DNA of 64,000 nucleotides from contig JALIRH010000043.1 of assembly GCA_023055505.1 (NCBI GenBank), positions 4,109,896 to 4,173,895 of the forward strand, in the 5' to 3' direction. Source of the stretch: Callipepla californica brunnescens. Taxonomy: Eukaryota > Chordata > Aves > Galliformes > Odontophoridae. The position numbers and the translations under genes are program-made. The notes beneath the pieces were generated by a model. It saw nothing but the letters and a program-made list of their open reading frames with translations. It did no database searches and was not told the DNA's origin. Shown one piece after another: positions 45,276 to 58,600 of this stretch; the first letter of the stretch is position 1; each line of letters begins with the position of its first letter.

Positions 45276-46856
45276 CCCTGTCAGACCAGGTCCAGCTCCA
45301 GCTGCTCCAGAGGGGGCCTGCTGCTGCCAGAGCCGAGCTGTGATAGATGCTCGTTGTGCCTCTGGGACAGCACAGTGAAGAAAGAGAAGAACTGCTGTTA
45401 CTGAGATAGGAGTGAGAAAATGAGAGAAGTTCTGGACCATGGAAGAGTGGCAGAGACAGAGCATTACGGCCTGACCACAACCCCATTCCCTGTGCCCCTG
45501 CAGGAGGTAGAGGACTGTTGGTGGGGGAAAGGTGTTTTCATTGCTTTTAGTTCTCACTGCTCTGATCTGTTACCTCTATGCAATAAATTACATTAATCTC
45601 CCTTATGCTGAGTGTGTTTTCCCTGAGATGGAAATAGCTGAATGATTTCCCTGCCCTCATCTCAACCCATGAGCTTTTCTCTATTGTATTTTCTCCCCCA
45701 GTTATTTTGAAGAGGTGCAATAAAAAGCAGTGTGGTGGTACTGGGCTGCCAAATGATGCCCAGTTTCCACATAGCCAACCACAGTGAGGAGCTCTCTGCT
45801 TTGGACTGTATGTAAATCAATTTAGCAAAAATTTTGTCCATAACTATTCCACTCCTCGGTATCAGAACAAATACAAGCTTTTTCCTCACCAGTCCAATTT
45901 AAAACATGGGGAATGATTTGATGAGGACCAGTTTGCTGTATCAGAGAAGATCTGTGTTATCCAGTGGACCTGTGTGATGGAACAGGATGCTCAATGAATG
46001 TGACACTCTATCAAGCAGTTCTTGCCAGGGGTACTGGCAAAAAACAAACACATTTATTTTTGGGTGAAAAAGAGAAGGAAACAAGAATCTCTGTATGTAT
46101 CTGTATAATCTGTATAATTTTTGTTGCTGGCAACGTGATGCCACAAATATCAAAACACAGGATTTCCACAAATACCCAGGGTAGGTTCCTGAGTAGTTTA
46201 GGACAGCTGGTTTGCATTTTGCCAGAAGACCCAAATTCTTCAGTGAAACAGCTCTGGGAAGTCTGTGAGTGAGGAAAATGCAGAAGACGTGAGAAACTGT
46301 AGATCTGAGGAAAGCATTTGCTACCTCAGGTCTGGAACGCTTAACTGAGAATATGTTTCAAATGGAGACTAAATTGAATGGAAGGCTCCTAAAGGGATAT
46401 GGTGACGGCAGCTTTTTAGGTGTGGGAGGCACCAAGGACAGCTGCTTGCAAATGGGATTTGGACTGATCTTCCGGGACCCAGCCATCATCATATGTTGTC
46501 ATGAGCGACTGCCCTGAAGGAGCTGCTTTCCCTGGAGCCTCTCTCCATCTCCCAGTATTCATCATCTTGTCCATCAGTATTGAGGACACAATCAAGCTTG
46601 TATTCCTCTTTCTGTGCCTCTACAGTGCCCAGTACCAGTACCCATGACTGGGCTCTAGGCCAGCAAGATTATACAAATACATGCAGCAGTAAAAAAACCC
46701 AAAACAACAGCGCAACAACAAGACTTAGTTACAACCAGGAGAAGAAGCAAGAATGAGAGGAAGAAGAGGATGCAAGGTGAGAGGGGAAAAGGAGTAAATG
46801 TGGTACAAATGTGATGTGTTAAGCAGCTGCTGAAAGTCTGTGAACCTCTGATTGTT
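45276..46856. other. Intergenic, no gene recognised
   Basis: Nothing was recognised. An AATAAA near 45580 has no upstream gene that I can see. Confidence 0.6.
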
Positions 46857-46935
46857 ATAGAATCACCAAGATTGGAAAAGACCTCTAAGATTAAGATTAA
46901 GACCTCTATGATCGTGCAGTCCAACCTCCCTGAAA
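46857..46935 (-). repeat. CR1 LINE 3' end, short
   Basis: TATAGAATCACCAAGATTGG then AAAAGACCTCTAAGATTAAG, with a local duplication of GACCTCTAWGAT. Confidence 0.8.
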
Positions 46936-47368
46936 TTTAAAAGTTGCCTCAAGAACATAAACCCCAATTGCCATTGATGTACAATGGCAGACACATGTAA
47001 TTGCACATATGGTACTGACAGAGAGCACAGGGGCCAGATACACAGAGCCAGGGAGTGCAATTAACTCTGCACAGCTCAGAATTCAGCATAGTCACTGACA
47101 CTTAGCTTATTGATTTCTTCTTAGGAGAAATCTAGTTATGTTTCATGAGATCAAGCAGGCACCAAGCCTGGGAGAGCATAATTTGATTGAACTGAGAATT
47201 TCATGCCTGCTGTGTCTGGAGCACTGTCTCTGGAAAGTGCAGCTGGTGTTCTACTTTGAAGGGGGAGGAGGGAGATCAGGACTGAAGTACATTTTGTGGA
47301 GGATGCTGGGCCTGAGGTTCTTGTAAAACATGCTTCAAATAGTGCAAGAGAAGCCCTATCACTTTTCA

Positions 47369-47693
47369 TGGGAGAGGAGAGGAGAGGAGAGGAGAGGAGA
47401 GGAGAGGAGAGGAGAGGAGAGGAGAGGAGAGGAGAGGAGAGGAGAGGAGAGGAGAGGAGAGGAGAGGAGAGGAGAGGAGAGGAGAGGAGAGGAGAGGAGA
47501 GGAGAGGAGAGGAGAGGAGAGGAGAGGAGAGGAGAGGAGAGGAGAGGAGAGGAGAGGAGAGGAGAGGAGGGGAAAAGGGGAGAGGGAAGAGAGGGGAGAG
47601 GAGGGGAGGGGAGGGGAAAGGAGGGGAGGGGAAAGGAGGGGAGGGGAGGGGAAAAGGGGAGAGGGAAGGGAGGGAAGGGGAGGGGAGGAAGGA
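47369..47693. repeat. (GGAGA)n array with degenerate purine tail
   Basis: 325 bp on the plus strand without a single pyrimidine. About 200 bp (47370-47568, about 40 units) is perfect period-5 GGAGA, followed by irregular GGGGA/GGGAA runs. The right edge touches a minus-oriented CR1 3' end. It has no stop codon in any frame, so the long frames across it are artefacts. Confidence 0.98.
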
Positions 47694-47960
47694 TCCTACA
47701 GTGATCATCAAGTCCCACTGCCAGATCACTTCAGAACTAACCAAAAGTTAAAGCATGTTGATGAGGGTGTTGCCCCACAGCCTCTGGAATATCATTGGGC
47801 ATGGGACATCAACTGCCCCTGTTCCAGAGTCTGATCACTCTCACAGTAAAGAGTCTGCTCTGCCTCATCTGCCTCTATTGGGACCTCTCCTGTGGCAGCT
47901 GTGTCTGTCTCAAGTCCACTGAACACTGCCTGGATTGGTTGCTGTGGTGTGAGGGCCACA
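47694..47960 (-). repeat. CR1 LINE 3' fragment next to (GGAGA)n array
   Basis: TCACTGCCAGATCACTTC-like sequence and GGACATCAACTGCCCCTGTT are shared with 54600-54720. Confidence 0.8.
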
Positions 47961-50289
47961 AGGAACCTCTGGCATAGCTATTGCCTGGGGACAGCCAGCA
48001 ATATATATACATCCCTTATAACGCACTGCTGAAATGTGCCTGCACTGCTCTTGAGTTCTCAATAAATGGACATGACTAAATGGCACCTCTTGGCCACAGC
48101 ACCTGAGGGTAGGCCCTTAAACGCCTTTTTTTGTTGTTTTTGTAGTGCATCTGTGCCGCCTAGGAAATGATTCATTAAGAACTTCAGAGAGCACATTCTG
48201 GTCCCAGTCCTGCTCTGACATTCCTACATCCTTGGGAATTGCCAGGAAAACCTTTCGCTCTGCCCTGGAAGACACTCGGTCTCAGCACATGGCAAGGCTG
48301 TGTCTGTTGCTCTTCAACTGCATGTCACAGCATCAGATGCCCTGCTGGAAGGATTCTTTATTTAAAAAAAAAAAAGGTTTTATGATTTGGTAGGAATAAA
48401 ACGTCTGCCCCAGGGAAATTAATTCCTTGTGTATGAGTGGTGAAATCCGTGTGTACATTTACGTGTGCCTTTGGAGTGTTATTTAACAGGGCTCAGACAG
48501 GCAGTACGAGCTGCTGCTTGAGAGGCTTTTCATTATCATGGCAGGATGCAGTACATGGGCCCCTGTGCTGTGTGTACAGTTGTGACAGACAGTTCATTTG
48601 TGTTTCCCTCTCACACTGCACATGCCTTTCTTGCTTCCTCCTCTGTGCCATCTCTGGTCACAGTAGCAAAGCCACAGAGAGATGCTCTGATTTTTGGGTC
48701 CTCGTCTTCTCTATACTGGATTTCCCCAAACATTTCTCCAGACTCACATTTCTGCATCACACACTCCCAGGTGTTTCACAGTCCAGTGCTGTGTCAGCCC
48801 TGCAGAATACAGAGGGGACAAATGAGAAACAGTGAACTCAAGTAGCAGGAGAGGGACAGGGGTATGGCCTACCATACCTCTTTGAGCCTGGAGGTGTTCC
48901 CTTTAGATTACCTTCTTCTGCCCTAGAGATATCTCAGCTTGTTGCTGTCCTGCCTCTTCTGATCTGATTAGTTCTTGCTCCTGTGTCAGGTTGGTGGCTG
49001 ATGGACCAGTGACCCTGAACTTCTTATCTGACTGATCCTGAATATGAACTGCTCAAACTTTGCTAGAAACTTAACTCCTGGTAGGGCATTCCCCTTGCAT
49101 TGAGGCTCTGCACAGTCTTACTGAGAGAGGGGGTCACTCATAGGGCTGCCATCCATCTTCAGCATTACCTGGAAAAGCTACAAGAATGGTAACCCAGCCT
49201 CAACATGCCAGAGTGCATTCACGACCAGAAAGAAAGTCAAATGACATTACCAAACAGAAAACAAAGAAATGCTATCACATGATCCATGCTGGCTCTGCTC
49301 CTCTGGTGCCTTTTCTCACCAGAGCCCTGTGCTAGATATCTCCAGCAACAAAGCAACTACTTGGAAGCATCGTGCTGGAGCAGTTCTGCAGTGGAACAAT
49401 AGGTTCTCTTTGTGCTCATGCAGGTAGGCAGGGAGCAACTGAGCTCTGCTGTTCCCCAGAGGTACACATCCTGATACAGCATTGGCCTTCTGCCATGGTC
49501 AGAGTGTTCTGACACTGATGCATTTGACATTATCTGTGCTGAGTGTTGGGAATTCACTCCGGGTATGGACAGAGGAGCAGGGAGGGAGTCCCTTGATGGA
49601 GGGGTTCCCACATGGCACCTGTCTGTGAGCTGTACATAAGTGCCCCTCTGTAGCTGTCCCCTGTTCCCAGCATTTTCAGTGTTCACTCTCCCTTCCTGCT
49701 CAGGGCTCATGGACAAGTGGTTATTTTGTCTTTTCATGGAGGTAATGGAAATTGTGAGCACCCTTTTTTGTTTTGCTTGGGGCCACAAATAGCTGTGTGT
49801 GTCCTTGAGCATTTCCCACTTCTCTATGCTGCAGAGCCACCAGTCACTGGTTCAGACAATGTTGGCAAGATGAGCAGCCTTCACTTTGCCAAGCTTGGTC
49901 TTTCACTCCATCTGCCTGGTAATTAAATAGCATGGACTTGCCACTGAGTCTTGTCTGACAGAGACTCACGCATGACAAACATTTTGGCCTCTGCTCCATC
50001 AAAGACAATTCTGTGTCCAGATTTCTCCCCAAGCAGTCCCAGTCAGAGGTGACCTTTGCAGGATGATATTCAAGGGAATAAACAGAGCAGGGATGGAAGG
50101 TGGCAACAGGGGCATGCTGGCAATGTAAGGCCATCTCTGAGGATTGAAGTGCTTTCAGATGAAGGAAAGAATCCCACTGAGCAGGGGAGCCAAGGTGAGC
50201 AGGGATGTGAGACCCCCAAACAGCATTCAATATCATGTTAGCTCTTCAGGAAGCTCCTCTCCATCTCCCATCCAGGTTTTCAGAACCTC
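47961..50289. other. Intergenic, no gene recognised
   Basis: Open frames up to 151 codons (49357-49812, minus) are unlike known proteins and lack codon structure. No repeat was recognised. Confidence 0.6.
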
Positions 50290-50710
50290 ATAGGGCAACA
50301 AAACTGGTGAGGGGTCTGGAGCACAAGTCTTACGAGGAGCGGCTGAGGGAGCTGGGGTTTAGTCTGGAGAAAAGGAGGCTCAGAAGGGAGGCTGTGGCGA
50401 GGAGGGGGTCGGCCTCTTCTCCCAGATAACTAATGACAGGACAAGAGGGAATGGCCACAAGTTGCTCCGGGGAAGATTTAGATTAGATTTGAGGAAAATT
50501 TTTTTCTCTGAGAGAGTGGTCAGGCCCTGGAATGGCCTGCCTAGGGAGGGGATTGAGGCACCGTCCCCAGCGCTGTTCAAGAAGCGTTTAGATGAGGTGC
50601 TGAGGGATTTGATTTAGTAGCTTGGTGGGTAGGGATGGTGGTGTGAGGATGGTTGGACTAGATGATCTTGTAGGTCCTTTCCAACCTAGTGTATCTATGA
50701 ATCTATAAAT
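50290..50710 (+). repeat. CR1 LINE 3' fragment, sense, well preserved
   Basis: Contains [18 protein letters not shown] in the plus frame and ends GATGATCTTGTAGGTCCTTT then CCAACCTAGTGTATCTATGA. It is the inverted near-twin of 11210-11648. Confidence 0.95.
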
Positions 50711-53700
50711 TACTGCTGCCAGCACCTGTGCTGTTGTTAAGCACATTGCTACAGCTCTTTCTTTTGCTACTGCCCTTTCTTCTTCAATTCTGCCCCAGGT
50801 AGTCCTCTCTTTTTACTTGCATTGAGGCCTCCCAAGACAAGATTTGATTTTGTAGAGATCATATTACCTTGCCAGGATCCTGCATGGTGCTTTGTGCTGG
50901 GTGGGACATGGTCCAGGGGCAGACAGAAGCATTTTGGGAAAAGAAACTGTCTCTGCATAGTCTTTCTCTTATATATAGCCAGATTTTCCTATGTTTCATC
51001 CTGTGCCAGTTGCTCCTTTTCCTTTCACTGTGCACCTGCAGTTTCCCCCTCCTATTTGACAGCTGAAGATGCAATAATCTCTCCACCTCATCTCCCATTT
51101 CTGTCATCCTCTTTCCATCCATCCTACACTCCACCCCTTAATGATTTTGTTGGCCTTGTCTAGACTTGCTTTAACTTCTCACTGTCCATTTTGTACTGTT
51201 TTTACAGCAGGAAAGACCTCTGACAAGACAGAACAGCAGCTCTCCGAATTTTCCTGCCTTTCTGCCGACTGCAGAGCAAAGCTCACCTCTATCTGCTCCC
51301 CCTAGGCCATGCAGATTCCCACTTTCCTGTGATGCAGAGCTCTGCGGGGCCAAACTGCACGTTCTGTGTTTGCCACATTCATCCTTCTGCTCACCAACCC
51401 AGCAACAGCAGGAGGAAGAAGCCCAGCTCCAGATTCCAGGGTGCTGGGTGTGTGGTGATACCAAGCTGGTATGGTGGCCTATACCCCCAGCATGTGTTTA
51501 AGGCAAGTGGAGTTGCCACATGGGAACAGTGACTCACTGCTTTGCCAGCAGCTGACTGCCAAAAAGCTGCTCCACGTGGTGCCTGACATTTCTGTGAGCT
51601 GTCTCCACGTCCAAAGGTGTTTTGCCACACAAATCCCTGGGGCTGTGGGCTCTGCAGAGCTCTTCTGGAAGCAGAGAGTTTTCCCAACTGTGTTTCCACC
51701 TGATTTCCTGCCACCCTCTTCCTTTAAGCTGTGTTGTTTCTCCTGCAGGACACCAACTAGTCAGGCATCCTACTGAATGTGGAGGAGGTGGAGAGCCCAG
51801 TGCTGGGGCCAGCCACCAAAGTAGAGTTGTTGGATTTCCCTTATCAGAATCTCAAGGTTCCCATCAATCCTCTTGTGCCAGGTCTCTGAGGTAGTAGCAG
51901 GATGTCAGCATGCAACCAAAATCAGAATGAGAGACCACCAGGCTGGACAGGGCTTTGAGCAACCTGGTTCAGTGGGAGGTGCCCCTGCCTATGGCAGGGG
52001 GTTAGAATTAGATGATCTTAAAGATTCCTTCCAACCCAAACCATTCTATGACTCCATGAAACACAGTCAGAGCAGTGGGTAGGCAGAAGGTAACAAATGT
52101 GACAGTCATGTTCACTGATGCAAGGAGCTGTGAAATACGACTAGCACCTCGGATGGGCTGTGGAGTACCACCACGGCTGCCAGGTCACCTTGCTTTGGAG
52201 ATGCTGGGTGCTAGTGAAAAAGGAATGAGAGAGCTGCCACATACCCTGGAAAAGTGACCTAAGCCATTGCACAAGGCTCTTGCACATGACATCTCCCCCC
52301 TCCTTCAAACAGACTGCAGAGTGGAGAGCTTTGGGTTCTGACACATCAGCTCAGCAAATAAAGAGTTGGAAATCAAGTATAAGAGACGAAGACAAACCTT
52401 CAAAGCAGCAGTGTTCCTCTAGATGTCAATGCCAGCTCCCTGAGATATACCTCAGCCACAGGAGCCAAAGGAATGACTCAGGAACATTTTTCCTCCTCAG
52501 ATCTGTTTGTTAGAGCCATGTGGACTGGGACGAGTGGCTGGAGAATAAGTCCTCACGTCATGAAAGCCAACCAGAGCACCAACCATGACTGATACTGCTC
52601 ACTGCCCTTTTGCTCGGTGTCACATCTCTTTCTCATCACCTTGTGTCCCTCACCTTTACTCCAGTCTTGGGATTGTCTTCTATGAACTCTGGGCTCTTCC
52701 TTCTCTGAAAATTCTCTCAGGACCTAGTTTGCTGCTTTCCTCACGTGGCACATCCCTTCCAGCATGGGTCCATGCTGCATGGTCTAGGCTACTGCCAACA
52801 ATGATGCAGGTGAATTTCCCTGCACATATCAGAACATACTTCTCCCTTAGCTCCACACAGCACACAGCACTACCTCATCTGTATGCTTCTCCCACTCTAC
52901 CCTCTCCTGACCTGTGATGAGTTCAGGGAGCACTGCTGACTGACGGCTATGCAGAAGGGCTGCAGGGTCTTCCATCTCATATGGAGGATCCAAGGCCTGT
53001 CTGGAGGTGACCTGTTCTGTGCACTGCTGAGCAGATGTGGCAGCAGTGCTAAAAAAGGGGGCACATTTTCTTATGGCTTGCTTTGCACGTTCAGCTATCC
53101 AGACATGCAAGTAGAGTTTCTCCCCACCTATACCCTTATGTCACCTGATGTCTTTGAAAATCCTTCCCCCACCTCAGCTTTTTGACCATGCCCATTTCCA
53201 ATGGTGCTCTGAAGACACTTAATGACCTCAGAGTTGGCTTTGCTTCCAGTTAGTGGCTGCTCTAGGTTGTCCACTGCAATCAGACCCCAAATATGTGGAG
53301 CATGGACATGGATATGGAGGTTTTGTACAGGGAGATGCATGGGGAGCACCTCAAAGCAATGACATTCATTTGTTAATGAGCCAAGGGAGTGCAGACAGTG
53401 CACAGTTGGCATGTGTGGCCTGGCACATAAATATAAGATGCACAGAGAAATCTGATGCAAAATTGTCTGGGGTACAAGACCTGACCAATGAAAAATCAGG
53501 TTAAATGCACAGGGTTTGGGGGGAGGGGAAGAACTGAATGCAACTCTCTCTTGCAAGAAACTGTAGTTAAAGGAGCTTCAATTAGGAGAACCACTGATTA
53601 TCATCCCAGACTTCCAGCGCTGAAAGCAAGAATCATGCAGTTACGATGATTATAGACACAGTCAATTGCAAATTGCAAGCAATTTTCAGCAGAGAATTTG

Positions 53701-54116
53701 CCTGGCTTTGTGATATGATGTGTATATTTACAGTGCTGCATGTAGCTGTACAGTCACTGCATGGCTTTAATAACATTCTTTCAGTCAGGCAGGAGTTTTT
53801 TAACAACTTCAACATGTGTCTGTACACACAGATATTAAGAATGTGATAATAACACTCCATGCTGACTACACGTGTGATCATTTCTGGTGTTGAGTGCCCT
53901 TCTCTTCTGCTGCACCTTCTTTTCTGAAAAGATCTAACTTCACTTCCCTCATCAGCTTCTTCTGTGTGGGTGAATTCACAGTCTCATCACAAAGCCCAAC
54001 CATGTGCTGCCTGAATATGACAGTTCAAATGTACAGAAACCTTTCCTCATTTTCTGTTCTTGTCAGAACTCTTCTCATGATAATACATCAGTTTCTTGCC
54101 CACATAGGAATAAACA
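50711..54116. other. Intergenic, no gene recognised
   Basis: Only the CR1 3' end at 51935-52065 was recognised. Confidence 0.6.
51935..52065 (+). repeat. CR1 LINE 3' end, sense
   Basis: Ends AGATGATCTTAAAGATTCCT then TCCAACCCAAACCATTCTAT, the classical CR1 terminus. Confidence 0.9.
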
Positions 54117-54262
54117 GAATCACAGCATCACTGAACTGTAGGGGTTGGAAAGAACCTCCAGAGATCATCGAGTCCAACACCCCTGCCAATGCAGGCTCCT
54201 GAGAGCAGGTTGCACAGGTAGGCATCCAGGTGGGCCTTGAACATCTACAGAGAAGACGACTC
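54117..54262 (-). repeat. CR1 LINE 3' end
   Basis: AGAATCACAGCATCACTGAA then GGGTTGGAAAGAACCTCCAG, minus orientation. Confidence 0.88.
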
Positions 54263-54342
54263 CATACATTTTACTCCAGATTCAAGGAATGAAGAAGGTA
54301 GAAAAATAGAGATAGAAAAATAGGAACGGAACAGAACGGAAT

Positions 54343-54568
54343 GGAAAAGAAGAGGAGAGGAGAGGAGAGGAGAGGAGAGGAGAGGAGAGGAGAGGAGAGG
54401 AGAGGAGAGGAGAGGAGAGGAGAGGAGAGGAGAGGAGAGGAGAGGAGAGGAGAGGAGAGGAGAGGAGAGGAGAGGAGAGGAGAGGAGAGGAGAGGAGAGG
54501 AGAGGAGAGGAGAGGAGAGGAGAGGAGAGGAGAGGAGAGGAGAGGAGAGGAGAGGAGAGGAGAAAGAA
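54343..54568. repeat. Second (GGAGA)n array
   Basis: 226 bp of pure purine on the plus strand; 54351-54563 is a perfect GGAGA repeat (about 42 units). It directly abuts the 3' end (AGAATAGATGTTGGAAAGGT) of a minus-oriented CR1, as the first array does. Confidence 0.98.
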
Positions 54569-55600
54569 TAGATGTTGGAAAGGTCCTGCAATGATCATTA
54601 ACAAGTCCCACTGCCAGATCACTTCAGAGCTAACCAAAAGTTAGCAAGTTGATGAGTGTGTTGTCCCATTGCCTCTGGAACACTGATGGGCATGGGACAT
54701 CAACTGCCCCTGTTCCAGAGTGTGATCACTCTCACAGTAAAGAGATTTTTCCTTAAGTCCAGTCTGAACCTCTCCTGGTGCAGCTTTGTGTCATTCCCTT
54801 GTGTTCTATCCTCAGTCACCTGGGAGAAGAGTTCAGGACTTCTCCACCTCAGGAAGTTGTAGAGAACAATGAGGTTGCCTCTTGGCCTCTTCTCCAAACT
54901 CACATACCTAAGTGCCCTCAGCCTCAGACAACATACTTTCCAACCCTACTCGGGATGCTTTCAAGTACCTGAAAACTCTTTTCAGATTGTAAGCCAAGAA
55001 CTGCATGGAATATTCAAGGTGAGAATCTTACTAGGAGAATCACCTCTTCTGGATGGCTGTCTGTGCATCCCCAAAAGCAGTTTGGCCCCTTGACTGGCAG
55101 CACACATGGCTGGCCCACACTGAGGCTGCTGCTGACCAGCACCCCACGTTCCCTTTGTGCTGAGCTGCTCTCCAGCCATTTGGTTCCCAGCCTGTGCCTC
55201 AATCTGCAGGTACTCCATCCCAGCTGCAGAACCTGACATTTTCCTTTGTGAATCATCATGCCCTTGATGACTGATCAGTGCTCTGTTGTATCTGTATCGC
55301 TCTGCAGGGCTTCTCACCTCCAGAGAGTCAACACTACCTTGCAGTTTATTGCCATTGGCAGGCTTGCAGCAGATGAATTCTACTCCTACATCCAGACTGT
55401 TGATAAAAATGTTGAACAAAACTTGACCCAGAACTGGGTCCTGGAATACTCCCCGAGTGACCACTTTCCAGTAGCCCCATTCACTGCAACACTTTGAGCT
55501 CTACCATAGAGCCAGTTCATCACCCAGCGTAGTGTGAACCTGTTTATCTCACAGTTGGACAATTTGTCCAGAATGACCTTCCTGTTTTCAACCTTTCCTG
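54566..55600 (-). repeat. CR1 LINE, about 1.0 kb
   Basis: The minus-strand frame 54700-54903 reads [20 protein letters not shown] and [20 protein letters not shown]; 55464 leftward reads DPVLGQVLFNIFINSLDVGV, the reverse transcriptase core end. Confidence 0.92.
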
Positions 55601-58600
55601 CTTTGCTGCATCCAAATGGTACAGAGAGATTGCTTGGCCTGCAATCACCACCATCCTGACAATACTGGCATGTCTTTCATCTTCTGTTCAGCATCTTCTA
55701 TTGAAACAGAGTAATTTCATTTGAAAAGGGACAGCTCTGGCACCTGGTAGCTTCTGCACTCACCTGTGCTCATGTTTGCACAGCAATGACAGCAAAGAAG
55801 AATAGCTCCAAAAGGGTAATATATCAATATATCCAGTTTCTGGTATCCCAGGCATACTTTCAGACTGTGGGAGATTGGGAACACCAATATGTGGGACGCC
55901 ACAACAGCTTCACAGCAGATTGCATGCATACCCAAATGAAACAGGTTGAAATCTGCCCAGTGTAGCATCAAGCAGGAAGACCTCCACACTCTGTGTTTGA
56001 TTTAGTGAATAGATCTTCTGTGGTCTCAGTGCAGGAATTATTGGAGAGCAACTCCCCCGAGCTTGGCATGCAAGCTTTATTTTACATGAGGTGCTGAGAA
56101 AGTGGTCCCAGATCAGGAATTACTACTCTTCTGTCATGGCATTCTCATGTGAACATGCTGCTTTGATAGCTGCACCACAGAGATGCCCACACAGAGTGAG
56201 AAAAATCTCTGACAAGACAGAAAGGCACAGAGCAGCTAGCTATAGCCAGAGCACACAGGGTAATCCTCCCTTAGCTGTGCCCTGAGTGCTGCTCCTGCAG
56301 TAATTTCTCCCAGCTGAAGCTGAGTTTGTGGAGATGATATTCCTTGATAGTCATGAGTGTATGAGCACTCAGACTCAGCACGTACCCTACAAACTAGGAA
56401 TGAGATGAGCAATGCAGCTGCTGGAGGTTCGTCAGGCAACACAGCATCCTTGCTCTGTAAGCTTCTTGTTGGGCAGACTAGAACATAGAAGACTGGGGAA
56501 AGTGTGATTCCATCTGACTTCTGCAGGTGTGTTTCCTCTGCCTGTGTTCTGTGTGAGAGGGTCTGCTCTTCTAGTATAGATGTTGCTGCAGGTTATGCCT
56601 GAATTCATGTGTGGACTTCTGCTTGCCATCATCTACTTGCTGAATTTAGTTCTGGATGCTCAGCTAAGGATGACATCAGTATTTACAGTGCTAATGCTGA
56701 ACCACCCCATGGTGTCATGAGCTCACATTGCAGCTACCTCTATCTTTGATACAGAAGAGGGAAGGAAGAGGGCTTTCTTATGCAACATTTTGCCTCCTAG
56801 GAATAAACTATCATCCCTGTATGCTTCCACATGTATCCTGGCTCTTTAGGAGATAGACTTCAAACGCTTGAGCAGATTGTCTCAGGAGCAATGTGCAGTT
56901 GTTGCACAGTGGAGGATGCCACATGACCTGAGCTGGACATGTTGCCTAGAGGAGATCTCTACATGGAACAGAAGGATCTCAGAGACCTGCAGTAGTAAAA
57001 AACTGAGATGCAGCAGCAGATGGTTACAGTGTAGAGCAGGGTAGGATACAGGCCTGGCTCCCAGGGTGCCCACACTGCTTAAGCTGCAGCTCTTCTTGAT
57101 GCCATGACCATGAAAATGTGCCTGCAGTGTATTTCCCACCTTTAGATCCCATCCTGCCCTTCACTGCTCCAGCAGACTCAACTGGTGGCACTCTTACTTT
57201 CCTGACTGGAATTTGGGAGCTGGGATTCCTGCCTTCCCCCTGTACCCTTGCCATGATTTTTAAGATGGGCACTATGCCATCTTCTATCCGACAGTTATGC
57301 CTTCAGTAGTGTCAGCCCTGGGTATGAGCTGGTGCGTGGATGGATATGAGGTATCCAAGGGCAGCAAACACTGTGCTCCACCGTCAACCTGCACTGGTTT
57401 CTTTGGGTTGGCCTACACCACACTCTGTACTGCTGCAGCCTCTGAAAGCCTGTGAAAGTCCGAGCTCAGGGGGTGGCTCATGGTGGGGGGATGGAGCACC
57501 CTGGGTTTGGTGGTAGTTACAAGTAAATGAGTGGCTGTGACCTGCTGGAATGGGAAGCCCCAGCTGTGCTTCGGAGCAACTCATTTGAATGCTAATGAGG
57601 CCTCTCAGACAGGGTGTTTCTCTGCTGCAGGAAGACGTGTCAGTGATGGATAATGCAGCATTCCCGAACTTCCCTTCCCAGCTGCCTGCAGAGCAGCCTT
57701 GCCTCTGAGCAAACGCAGAATGGTCATCGCAGCTCCCAACTCTCCTTGGTCCTGAATCAAAGGGCAACCTCTGAGCAGTGAATGGGCACGGACCATTCTT
57801 TCCCATCACCCACAGAGTCACTTTCCTTACAAAAGTGGTGTTCCAATTGGCCCCAGACTCCCCAGCAGTGCTGTTCCTTGGGAGACGTTGCACCCTGATT
57901 CTCTGAGATGGGGCAGCTTGCAAGCTTTTCACTGCACTGGTATCACTAGCCAGCAAGTGCCTGTCTTCTGCACTGCGAGGTTGCAAGGCTCCTTGCACCT
58001 TGGGTGACCTCCATCTGAGTGCAGCAGACACGTGCATCCCTTTGCCACCACTGCTTTCCAGTCTCACTCTGCAAAGGTGATGAGAAGTGTCACATGACTC
58101 TCTGGTTGCATCCCCCTAGTATGGGGTATCCCACTTGAGTACACATCTCTGTGGCATGCTCTTTCATCACTTCTTTCCAAGGGAAATAAAAATAATGATG
58201 GTTAGACAATAAATACATAAACATTTCCCATTGTACCAGAGTTGGCTTCCTCTATTATGCAGCATTTTTTTGTCCCAGAATTTTTCTGCATTTCCCAGTG
58301 TTATAACTTGATCCAGTGACCTTCCTGCATCTGCCTTGGACTCCTATAATCTATTTCCCTTCAGTCAATTCCTCTCTCTCTTGGCAGCACACTGCCTACA
58401 GCCAACGTCTGACTGCAAGCTTTCATGAAAGAACATTGCAGCAGGCATCAGGATCAGTTTCTAGTGGGCTTGATTTTTAGTTCTGTGCAGACAAAAAGAA
58501 ATGTAAACTGGGATCTTCCCTTTTTTTTTTTAATTTTTCTTTTTTAAGGTTTTAATAATGCTTCGTGAGCCCTGCATACAAATGAATGTTTATAATATTG

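Noticed and set aside
47369..47693. Regular short-period array considered as CRISPR or satellite
   Set aside because: A 5-bp unit without spacers is a simple microsatellite.
47151..47751. Open frames up to 197 codons on both strands (RRGEE... and LLSSP...)
   Set aside because: They are read-through of the period-5 GGAGA repeat, which has no stop in any frame; both strands and several frames are open at once.
54245..54637. Open frames of 106-130 codons on the minus strand and 76 on the plus strand
   Set aside because: Same artefact over the second GGAGA array.
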